From: Hormiphora californensis
Lineage: Eukaryota; Ctenophora; Tentaculata; Cydippida; Pleurobrachiidae
DNA: 64,000 nt
Assembly: GCA_020137815.1 (NCBI GenBank)
Contig: CM035361.1
Location: forward strand, 1,959,489-2,023,488
Direction of reading: 5' to 3'
Below the pieces are notes generated by a model, which ran no database searches, was not told the DNA's origin, and was given only the letters and a program-made list of their open reading frames with translations. The stretch's first letter is position 1. The number at the start of each line of letters is the position of its first letter. Below, piece by piece: positions 1 through 12,498 of this stretch. A program made the translations under genes and the position numbers.

Positions 1-434
1 AACCCTCACGCATCACATAATTATTCACATACATTATCTCCATGTACACCTATAAAACAATTCCACCCAGGTTCAATGGGAAGTTGATGAGGGTAAAGAA
101 GCAGGTGGTACTATGTGCTACACAACATGAGACCCAACACGCTAACGTGAGACAGTGTGTTAGGTGGAAGAGTGCTGTGAAACGAACCATCTTCGGGTAA
201 GATCAGATTTATACTACTTACTAGGAGCTGGGAGGGAAGTTATGTTACTCCAATTCCCGTTTACTAAGTACGTGATAGGAGAGAAAGAAAATCATATTCT
301 GATAAGAGACTCCTACCGCGGTATAATCGATGTGACTGTCTCGAAATTGTAAAGTGGCCTACTTGAAGGCGATAACATAAAGGTGAAAACTAATACACCT
401 TCTTTGGTTTTCCACTGTTTTATTATTTCTGCAG

Positions 435-1166
435 GCCCAGTGAAACAAGTGAGACGAAATGTCGAGAGCGAAAGTACCTTATATTTGTGAATCCTAAGGG
501 CGGGAAAAAGTTGGCTAAAAAGATTTGGCTCAGCACCGGTAATTATGTTCATTACCTTTTATTCCCGTTTATTCCAAACTATTCATGTTTTATATTCACT
601 TACATAAATATATTTCAACACCTTAAACATGTTATTAATTTTACTTGTAACCTCTTTGTCCCACTAATTTCACCCCCTCTTGTAACCTCTTTGTCCCACT
701 AGTACAGCCACTATTTGATCTTGCTGGGATTGAGAGTGAGGTTGTATACACGGAATACAGTGGTCATGGAAGGGATTATATTAAGAGCTGTGAGAATCTA
801 ATGGATTATACTTCTATAGTAACTGTATCAGGTAATTAATTAATTAATTGATAATTGGGTAACCCATTTCTGGTAGGTTTGATAATTTACTGTTAACCCT
901 TTGGGGACGATAAGCCCCCTGTCGAGAGAATTCTCTAAAACTTTCTGGAGACACTTACGTTATTACTTATTAGCTATGCCACGTTCGTTACTATGATTTT
1001 TAGAGAATGTATAATTGCTTGGACCGTTTTGAAACACGCTAATTGCATGCAATTACACAAACATAACATGCTACTGCAGCAGCACAAAGAATTTATACTC
1101 TTTAGAGTCTCTTAATAACTGTTCCTTCTGACCCTCCCTATCTTTCTCTGTATGTCTATTGTTGAC

Positions 1167-1250
<84 letters not shown>

Positions 1251-4200
1251 TGTGTACTTATGTATCTCTGTGTTTGTTCTACACGAAACTGTTGTTTATG
1301 TTGGTTTCCCTATTAGTCACTTCCTAGCTTACACTTTTGACACTAGATTAGAACACACATAGAGATATAGTTTGAGAGAAAGATGTTGAGAGAAATTGGG
1401 AGTCTAAAGCCTTCAGAATTATTTGTGTTTACCTATTTTTCTGTCTAGGTGATGGGATCGTCTTTGAAGTATTTAATGGGTTGATGAAGAGAGACGATTG
1501 GGAGACTGCCATTAAAGTACCACTATCAATCATCCCTGGAGGATCAGGTGAGAAACTCTTTAAAGCACCTATCGTTCATTAACCCTTAACAAATTCCCAT
1601 AAATTGAAAAAAAAACTGGATTTAAACTCCAGTTTGCCGTATCTTTAGAAAACCTAGCCATGACCTCACTCCTCACCAGACCTTACTGACTCAATATATT
1701 GATAATAATTTACAGAACAGTCTCGCCATAACAGCTTCAAATCATGTGGTCAATTGCCATTCACACGCCGCTGTTTTCAGTGTTTCGGCGAAGACGGTAC
1801 TTAGCCTTCCCCAGCAGAGCATGTTTGTAGGGCGCGGGGTACGAAGTCAGGAGAGAGATGCGCAGAGTGTCAACCGCGCGCACACTTCATGGAGAGTTTC
1901 GCTGGATCATATCACAACCGCGTGACGGTGAAGTTATTATTTTGAAATTGCTTTAGCTGAATTGAAAGGATTTGGGTGCCGTAAACAGCTTGGTACTAGA
2001 GTTAGGAACAATAGGGATTGATTATTAAGGGCCCGTCGGTTTTGCGTTTTGTCTATCCTGGAAAGTTATAGTCAGGAAGCAAGTTAGGGCGCGGTCGTGA
2101 CCAAGGAAGGGATGGTCGGACCGCCCTAAAACCGCTTTACGTTTGGTAACAATCAGCACCATTTCAGGAGTTTCTGTGAGCATTTTGAAGTGGGCACAAC
2201 CAGCCAGTCAAGAGTTATGACGAAAAAACAGCTAAAAATGGCCCTTTTTATGACATTGTTATTCTGCTGGCTGAGAGAGCTTTAAATAATGAGTATGGCT
2301 CTGAAACTTCTTGTGAGGGTAGGAAAATCAAGCAAATTAGGTGCCTCTAGGGTATCGGATTGCTTGCTCTCACTAATGTCCATTTTTTTTCAACTGTTCA
2401 CCCCCCAAAGTCGTGCGCGGAATTGTTTTGCGCGTTTATCACATGTTAACGTGTAGCGCGCGCAGCGTAAATTAAAATTATACCAAAACTAATTGAAATT
2501 AGTAGGCCGGAAAGGTTGCCCTATGATTTGAGCTACCTTTGCCATCGTAACATTCACGGGGTACAGTCAGGGTATAACCGATGCTTCTTCTACCTTCAAA
2601 AGTGAATGTACTGGTGCCAAAGGTAGCTCAAATCATAGGGCAACCTTTCCGGCCTACTAATTTCAATTAGTTTTGGTATAATTTGCATCATTTTTGGGAT
2701 TTTTTATCCATTTAGATGTAGTAGAACAGGCAAGGAGAGGATGGAATCGCGAATTTGCAAAATTTTCATTTTTGACGTCATTTTGACGTCATTAAATGAC
2801 GTCACGTTGTTATGACGTCATATTGATGACGTCATATCATTGGGATTACCTAGATGAAGATACTGACCAAGTTTGAGATCGATTGGATGAGATTTGAGTC
2901 TGCTATGGCGAAAAAACCCATATCGTCATATCTATTTTTAAACAGTCATAACACTTTAGACGCGTTTTAAGACCCTTATACGTCTAGTTTTGAAAATTCG
3001 CAATATAGTTTCTGAAAGTTCAGACAATTCTCTTTCCATGATATAGCCTTCGATTTTCGATTAGAATCCGTCTTCAGGGTGTAAAATGAACTCAAAGAAT
3101 TTTAGTCAGAGTCTGAAAAATGACGACTTTAAGACGTTCTGTAGGACGTTCCCGGCGATGAAAAGGGACCTCACATCAACTAATGCACACACATCCAGTA
3201 GATCTACCAGCTGTGAAAACGAGAAGTTTCTATCTCTTTTCGTTTGGCGTGAATATGGTTTATAAAAAGCGTCTCTCCTACGCGTGCGCGTGCGCGCGCG
3301 CGTGCATATGTGTTACACTGAATCTAGGGCAAATGGGACCTGTCTGTAACTTCAGTTCCAGATGAGATAGAGACTTGAAATTTTGAACTTAAGTTAATGA
3401 CCCCGAGCCGGGTATACATTCCAAATTTCAAGTCAAACGGATGAATGGGAGCCATGCTATAGCCTTCTGAAATCTGGGTTTTCAGTCAAAACACCCATAA
3501 AACGTATAACTGCGTTTCTGGCGGCGCTTTGCTGTTTGGGGGAGGGGGAATGGCAACCTTTGCGCTTGCCAGCGCAGTGATATCGCACGCGCACGAGTTG
3601 AGGGGTGAACAGTTGAATAAAAATGGACTTTACTTGTATGCTTTAATCTGACCACTAATTGGGTAAATCTCGTCAAGTGATCACTTCACAAGCACGATTC
3701 CGTGAAAATTGCTAACTTCTCACGTGTTTGAGCAACTCTAATTAGACAACCATGAGATATACATAGTAACTTCAAAAAAAATTGTCTTCAATTTCAGACA
3801 TTTCCCTACCCTCACAAGAAGTTTCAGAGCCATACTCATTATTTAAAGCTCTCTCAGCCATCAGAATAACAATGTCATAAAAAGGGCCATTTTTAGCTGT
3901 TTTTTCGTCGTAACTCTTGACTGGCTGGTTGTGCCCACTTCAAAATGCTCACAGCAACTCCTAAAAATTGTACTGATTGTTACCAAACCGGTTTTAGGGC
4001 GGTCCGACCATCCCTTCCTTGGTCACGACCGCGCCCTAACTTGCTTCCTGACTATTAGGACTGGGATAGTTATCATGCTGCTGGGATTTATTCCATCTTT
4101 TTGATAGTCGAATTGCGTGACCCGCTCCCCCCGTATGAATAATGTACATTGAATATATTCATTAAATATCACAGTTACGGTCTAGACTTGTAAAGCAATA

Positions 4201-7200
4201 AAGCATCCCAAATGTATACGTCCTCGTTTTAAATCCCTGATTGAGAGAAAATATATATGGCCGATCTGATCAAATCTGACCAACTATGTACAGTAACAAT
4301 TGCAAAATGATACGAGATTTTATTGTTTACTCAAGTTTAATGTTGTAACACAATTGTCAGAACAATAACTCGTCGAGCACTTTACCAGGAATCCCTTCCA
4401 AATCAAAGTTACATTAGCAATTCTCTAATGATAAATCGGTTATCGTGGTCAATAAATTTGGGAATTTTCACTGCCTATATTATTACAACCGATTTATATA
4501 CATTAGCATTATCAATGACTGAAGGAATTAGGAAATGGTGCAAAGGTCTCCTGGAAAAAAAATAACCTCATTCGTGGGAAGGAGGTGGTGGAAGCACCAG
4601 GGACCACTGAGAATTGAAATTCAATTTGTTGAGTTTAGAAGTGATGAGCGAGGAAAGGACAGTTGAGTTGAAAGGTTGTCATTTGTTTGATAGCCTCAAT
4701 TATTTTTCAAGTTTCAAGTTTCAATGACTATACGGCCCAGACAGGGCAACTGGGCCAGCTAGTGATATAAACTGAACACTCCTGAGCATCAGAGCGGTAT
4801 ATATCCTGTATACCCCGCCGACCCCGCCTGAGCGCACTGTCGCGACATTTGATAATTAAATTGGGGTCTGGGGCTGCCAGACAGGATATACCTCTGACTG
4901 AGAGTCTCAGAAACTATCCTGATATTCTCAAGCACTTTGACATTAACGCATTAACGCATGAGATTAAAGGGTCTAAAAAGCTAATTTTTGGGGACGTCCA
5001 AATTTTTGGGGATACAGTCGGGGATAAAGTTGGTACCGAATGGAGTGAACAGAAACATGATTGGACAATAATATTTCCCCGATCATTTTGTCATTTTCCT
5101 GCCCTCAAAAAAACAATTATCAGTGAGATGTTTTGACAGGACCCTGGACGGCTTAAATTCTCTCTCTCCTAAAAATAAAACATAATATGGGCTGTGTCCA
5201 ATACGTACTATGTAGTCAACTATCACGCGATATATCTTGAATCTTCTTCTTTTAGCTAAATAGTTCATTTAATTTGATTTTTTTTTCTAAGCTTATTTTT
5301 AACAAATAGGAAGCGACAGAGAAATAGGGGGAGAGATAGATAGCGAGATAGAAATTAAAGAAGAGAGATATAAAGTCTTCATGGTGATAATCACATTTCA
5401 ATCTACTTATAATAATCACACTTCAATATACTTATCTGTACATCAATCCAGTTAATCTGGGCCATTGCATCGTTAGATTGTTAGAAGGCCCAACCACGAA
5501 TGTATAGAGAAAGAGGGAGTGGAAGTGAGAAAGAACGAATGAGAGGGAAATTGCAAAGTGCTTTTTTAGCACTTTGCAATTTCTCTCTCATTCGTTCATT
5601 CTCACTTCCAAACGATAATCATAATATTTCCGTTATAAAAGCATCACTTTTGACGTGTCCAAAATATTTTTTCAATCATTGCTTTTTTCTGAATACTGTT
5701 TCATACTACCGTTTCATTTTACTTACAGTAGTTTTATATTGAGTGTTCCCTTTTTCCTAAAGTGGTGTAAATTTCCTTTGAAATCCGAATTGGAAGCCGC
5801 CATAAATATATTTCAAAGATCGTTCACTCTCAAGCTGCTCTCTACCATTTACTTGCATTTGACCAGGCAGCTCCACCTTGTTGTGCTACTCAATAACCTT
5901 TACAATTGTTATGTTACCTTCCACAGATCTCAAACATGCGAGGTCCAATTGGACCATTTAAGAACGGAATTCACCCTAAACCTATGCGATGCCCGAAAGA
6001 CGTACTACAATCCTCATGCTGCCCTCCCTTCGCTACCATCCCTTCATCGACCTTCTATATCACGTTAACTGCTGTTAACCTCGCCCTCGCTCCCATCATC
6101 CTTATCCTAAACCGATGGGTTATCCTCTACCATACATCCAGAAAGGGTAACCGCTCCCTGGCCAGTAAACTGTATATTCATCTAGCGGTATGGGATTGTG
6201 TAACCGCGGTAACCGCCCTTCTTCACGGGGGTTACATGATATTTTGGTTACTAGGTAACCAGGACTCTATTGTAAACTCGGTCGCCGTGGCAACTGTCTA
6301 TGTAGCTACGACTGTCAGTGTTCGGGGGAGTGTCTTTGCGAACGTGGTCCTGTCCGTTGTACGGAGTGTCAACATTTCAAAACCCTTTTATATGATCCGT
6401 AAGACTCTTCTAACGGTTGCCATGGTAGCAGTACCAATGACTCTAATTCCCATCGCTGGAGTTGACCTTTGTTACTTTTTCTCCTTTGAGTATGATACCA
6501 CACCACTATCAGGCTGGGAATATCGACACTATCACCGACAATTGTTCCTTGGGCCAGGCTTAGGGGTGGGATTGTTTGGCTTTATAATGAAAACCAAACA
6601 CCATCATTTCTCAATGAGTGCCGTTATGCACCATTTCTCAAGTGTTTTCTTCCACCTTGCAACCTCTGTTTGTTTGGTTTGTCTAGTGTTTCAAACACGA
6701 GCAATATTGAAGTACAGGAAGAGGCTACAGAAAAATCGAGAAGAATCGGGAGGAGGAGGAGTTTCAGGAAGGATAAAGTATTCTGTTCAGAGCGGTAGCG
6801 TGCAACCGCCTGATGTTGCGGTTAGGGCAATACAGTGGGGCATTGATCTAGTCCCTCCTTCTGGGATTGAAAGAAATTCAAGAACGCGAGTTGCTACTCG
6901 GAGGAGAGATCAGCGATCATCGGTCACACTTGGTGATCTTGCAATTCCTAGTGTTACTGGAAGTGGACCAGCTAGGAAACAAGGCTCTTTTGAAAGGAGA
7001 AGGATTGAAGAAGAAGGCTCTTTTGAAGGGAGAAGAATTGAAGAAGAAGGCTGTTTTGAAGGTAGAAGGGTTGAATTTGAAAGGAGAGGGATTGAACTTG
7101 AAGATCAAGGTGAAAGGACGAGTGATGAAGATTGTTTTGCTGGAGTTGAGTTAGTAAGATCGACATCTGAAGAGTCTGAAATCGACTGCAGTGGCAGTGA

Positions 7201-8928
7201 GGTTAAAGCATCAGTTATAGTTCACCAAAGTCGTTCGAATGTCATCCCGTCTTTACGGAAAAAAGATGCAACTTTTGAGGTATCAGACTCTTTTGAGGAT
7301 CATGGCACAACAGCCTCTCCTCGGTCCTCATCTTTTTCATTATTCAGATTATCTTTAGCGTCCTCCGATTTCTCTTCCTCATCATCATTATCTGTGTTTC
7401 CTCGCTCCTCGACCTCAACTTTCTCTCAAAGATCACTTTCCTTGTCCTCATCCGATGAGCAAGGTTCATTATGTGATGATGACCACGGCATTGAACCAAT
7501 TCCCTCATCCCAATTTGAGCAGCCTGCAACTAGTGATGACACGGTGCCTCAAGTTGAGCCCAATACAACTCTTCCACATATCCGATCCAATATCACTATC
7601 ACCCTCCTAACCCTCTTCTTTATTATTACAAACTCTGTGTACACCGTGGTAGTGTCCAGTACCATAAGCAATGAACCTAGACGGAAATCTGGCTTGAATG
7701 CGGATACTTTGGCGTGGACGTATATAGCAAGTAGTGTGTGCCCCTTGATGAGTTCTCTAGTTAACCCCCTGGTGACAGTTCTAATGGGAAGACATAATGA
7801 ATTGTGGAGGTTTATCAAGGATGATGTTTTGAGAATGTTTGGGAAGTTTTTGAAAATTGATCCCAATGGAATTTCCAGCTCTGGTCAGTAGGTATGTTTG
7901 GTACACGTAATTCCACTCCGTTAGACCCTAATAACGATTAAATAGTCAGTGACTCCGTTAGTAGAGTGTTTCTAGACCACAGTCAGACACTAGTAATTAT
8001 AGTCATAACCATTTCTAAAGCTGGTTCTTCTTTGGAGCAGCTGGTCCGTGTTAAGGATCTGACGGTTTACGATAAAGACTTCCTCGGATTCGCCCTTGCT
8101 GGGGCGGGGGGAGGGGGATTAAAGAGCTGTGTGCATTTCAATTGCAAACCTTCACGACTTAATATTTTGACATTTATATTTAATAGATCTGGCTGTAACC
8201 CTGAGATGCTTGTGCTGAAACTGACATTCCTTTTATCATTAATGAAATGTGTCAAAATTTTAATTTACTGGAGGCTTGGCTGTTCCCAATTCCTTCACAT
8301 CAAATCTTAATGGTTTGGATCTCGTGTAGCTGACAGCTCTGGTTCAATCAATCGGGATCATTTATTGAGTTCGTGTTACGAAAGCAGGATCGAAAGACAT
8401 GGATATTCTACGGAAATTCTTCGTGGGTGACATACAGCAACTTTGCATTTGTGAATTTTTCAAAACGTGAACCCCGGTCGGATTTCTTGAACACGTATTT
8501 TTGACTTTAGGACGATATATCTAAGACTTGGAACGTCAATCTTGCAACCAAAATGTTCGCCAGACAATTCTCTAGAACACTGGTTTTTGTTAGAACCATT
8601 TTGACCAATTTTTCGATAAGTTTTGATTAGTTTGACGGAACCCGATCATGACCAGTAATCGCAGGTCACGCAAAGACAGTGGGACACCCTGTATATTGTC
8701 GATGTTAATCGATTAACATGGGCTATTTAGCCCGCTGTGTCACCCACGAAGATTCGTAAAACTAATACGAACTCAATGATATCATTATTTCAAATGCCAT
8801 GGTCTGATAATCCTAGAGTGAGGGTGAGGGACCCGTATCTTCCCCATAAGAGACCAACTTACAAGAGTACCCGGGTCACTCACTCACTCACTCTCTCTCT
8901 CTCACACTCTCTCTCACTCTCTCTCTCA

Positions 8929-8972
<44 letters not shown>

Positions 8973-11900
8973 TATTGGCTACTACCTGGTTCTTCTCCCC
9001 ATGAAATGTAACAATTTTTTCAGGTAACGGTTTGTGTGCAGCTATTCTCCACCAATCTGGTGTACCGTTGACGCTGATTGACGCTGTTTTTGTGGCCATC
9101 CGGGGATCATCAACTCCATTGGATCTGGTTAAAGTTGAACAGGTTGGTTTGGTTTGGTTTGGTTTGGTTTGAATTTGGTTTGGTTTGGTTTGAATTTGGT
9201 TTGGTTTGGTTTGGTTTGGTTTGGTTTGGTTTGGTTTGGTTTGGTTTGGTTTGGTTTGGTTTGGTTTGGTTTGGTTTGGTTTGGTTTGGTTTGGTTTGGT
9301 TTGGTTTGGTTTGGTTTGGTTTGGTTTGGTTTGGTTTTTAGCACTATGGTTCTAAAAACTACATACATATATGAATCAAATGAATATTATTGCTGCTGCA
9401 GCTATTTTCTAGCACATTAAAAAATATCTTCATAGCTCCATTCGTGGAAAGCAGCACCCCATATCGATGCAGTATGGGGTGCTGCTTTCCAGGAACGCAG
9501 CTATAAAGAATAAAGATATTGCAATTTTTTAATGTGCTACAAAATGGGGTCCCCACCTTGTACAGATGGTGTTTCAGGCTGCATCTAGATATTCTAGAAC
9601 AACCTTTATTCGATCTCAATCTTTATCTCATTAAACTGCAACTGTCCCCCCCCCCCCTAACTGTCCATAAACAATTAATAAATCATCTTGATAAATTTGT
9701 ACAAGGTATTATAGACGGGTGGGCCTGGGGTAGTTAATACATATATATCATTGTTTCCAATGTTCCAGTGTCATGATACACCCACCCACTCAACTGATGT
9801 GAATTACACTGGAAACAATGATTATATACACGGTTCCATTTGAACTATCATAAAATGTCTTATATATCTGATTCATCCCATGAAATAATATTTATACATC
9901 ATGAACTACTTTATTTATACATCATGAAATAATATCTTCCTATAATATTTATACATCATCATGAAATAATCTTCCTCAGGAGGGAACTGAGGTGTGGTCC
10001 TTTCAGTCTGTATCTTGGGGCTTTTTTAGCCTTATCGATATAGAGAGCGAGTCTTACAGGTCATACATATTACTTGATTAAGTGATGCATTCTTGTTAGG
10101 CATGAAACGTGTGATTCTGCTTGTATACAATAATTCCGTGATGTGTGCAATAAATTATACTTATTTTATATTCATACGGGGAAGGAAAATGGAGACCCCC
10201 ATAAGACAAGTGTCACTCACTACATATATGGCGAATTCCCCAAAGTTATAATAGGTTGTCATGCATCGTGGGTAGGCGATAGTCGATATATCGACTATCG
10301 CCTGCCCACGATGCATGACAACAATCTGAGTTACGATCTATATACTCAGATCGTAACTCAGATCGTACTACAGAATTATAAAAAAATATATTTTTATAAT
10401 ATTATCGGAAATTGAATGTATATATTTTCCTGAATTTTTATAGACTAAAATAATGATCGTACCCCAGTATTCAAATTTGTCTGTGAGTTTGTTTATTTGT
10501 TTATTTGTTTTCACTCACATGTCTCTGTATATTTTTCAGGAAAGGGACACCGTATGGTCATTTCTATCTATTGCGTGGGGTCTACTCAGTGCGGTCGACA
10601 TTGAGAGCGAGAGACTTCGGTAAATTCCTATACTTGATAACTTTAACATGAAGCATTTTTTGTATGTTCACTGTTCACATGCCTATTATAGCAGCTGTAT
10701 CACCCATGTTATATCCCTATAAAAGCAGCTGTATCTTGCCTTGTTAGGCCCTGTCTCGCCATATGCACGGTGAAACCTCTTTTACAAGATGTGTTAGGGT
10801 TAGAACAAGCTGGATCCCTGTTATAGCCCTGTTATAGCACCTTGTTGATTGAGTAATTCATCAACCCCCCTCCTCTTATTCAACAAGAAGCAGCTGTGTG
10901 TTCTTTAGAATTACAGAACTGCATTATTCAATGGAATATAATGTCTCGCCTTGTGAGAGAGTACCACACGGCATACCATTAAAAGCACATTGCTATTAGC
11001 ACTTTTAAGTTTCACAGCCCACATACAAATATTATTTGAAATACAGCTGGCTATGCAACAAACAGACGTCAGTGCTATGCCAAGAGAGTGAAATTTGTAA
11101 ATGTTTAACATCAAAACATGATACAATATGGTGTTATGAACAATCTGGGGCCTTTTGAAGCATATTATAATTGTGGGATTCTATACGGGCTGGACCACAT
11201 GTGTACACTGTAAAACATGTGGGTCAGCCCAGCCCGTACATTAACTAACACAGTAGACTAACACAGTAGACAGTTGACAGTTGGTTGACTAAAGTGTTGG
11301 GCTGTCAGTACGATGGGTCTGATGGGTCTGACTGCAGTTGTTAGGTCCATCGTCAGTGAGGCCAATCTTCTCACTGAAATATTATACTTTCTGTTTCGTG
11401 TTCTGTGTGTTGTGTCTTTCTTGCACAGATTGATACATATTCAATGAAGCATGTTAAGTGTTTGTCTGTTTGTGCCCTGTTTGTGTGATACTAAATGTTT
11501 ATTAAATAGATATGTATCATACAATGGGGGATGATAGAACGAGAGAACAAAAGAAGACGATATTGTTCTAATCGTCTCCCAATTATAGTATGATTGCATA
11601 TCTAACCACTAAATCTAACTATTAAATCTAACTACTACACTATCTAACTATAATACTGCTAGGTGGATGGGGGAGGCCCGGTTTACTGTTGAAGCGGTTA
11701 AAAAACTTGTCTCCTTCCCGATAAAAAGTGGGAGAGTGTGGTTTAGTAAAATAGAGCAGGATCAGACGGCCAGTTCAGAAGTTCAGGATGCCACGACGTG
11801 TACTGCAGAAGCTAATGGTAAGTTATATTGACACATGGTACAGTCGGAGGGTTCTTTCCTTTAAATCGGAGTGTCCTTTAAATCGGGGTCAAATACTGGC

Positions 11901-12401
11901 AATTTCCTATTTCGGAGGAAGATTATCCTGCCGTTAAATCGTGGTCCGACTGTATTGATCCCAGTTATCCTGACTTAATATTTTGGTTATCCTAGCTCGA
12001 CTATCTCTCACGAAAATGTCAAATATACGGGTTATCCAGTATATCCGGGTTATCCGGGATTATTTATCCCCCTAATACTAGCTTCCATTTCGATGAAGCA
12101 TATATTTGAGTGTTTTCTCTCCTCATATGCTATACGATCTCTCTCTCTATCTCTCGATCGCTCTATCGGCATATGCTCTCGAATCTCTCTATCTCTTCTC
12201 TCTCTCTCAGATAGAGAGGAGATGGCTCTTGCAGAGAGACGCTCGCTCTCTCGCTAGCGAGAGAGAGCGCGAAGACGAGCGAGCGCGAGAGGAGAAGAGA
12301 GAGATGGAGAGAGAGCGAGACGAGCGAGCGATGAGAGAGACTGCGTCGCGATAGAGGATCGATCTCGCTAGATCTCGCTTATCTATCTACTATCTTCGAG
12401 A

Positions 12402-12498
<97 letters not shown>

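Noticed and set aside
4849-5136. 95-residue open frame
   Set aside because: It starts inside the hAT-like mini-element, has no splice context and shows no motif.
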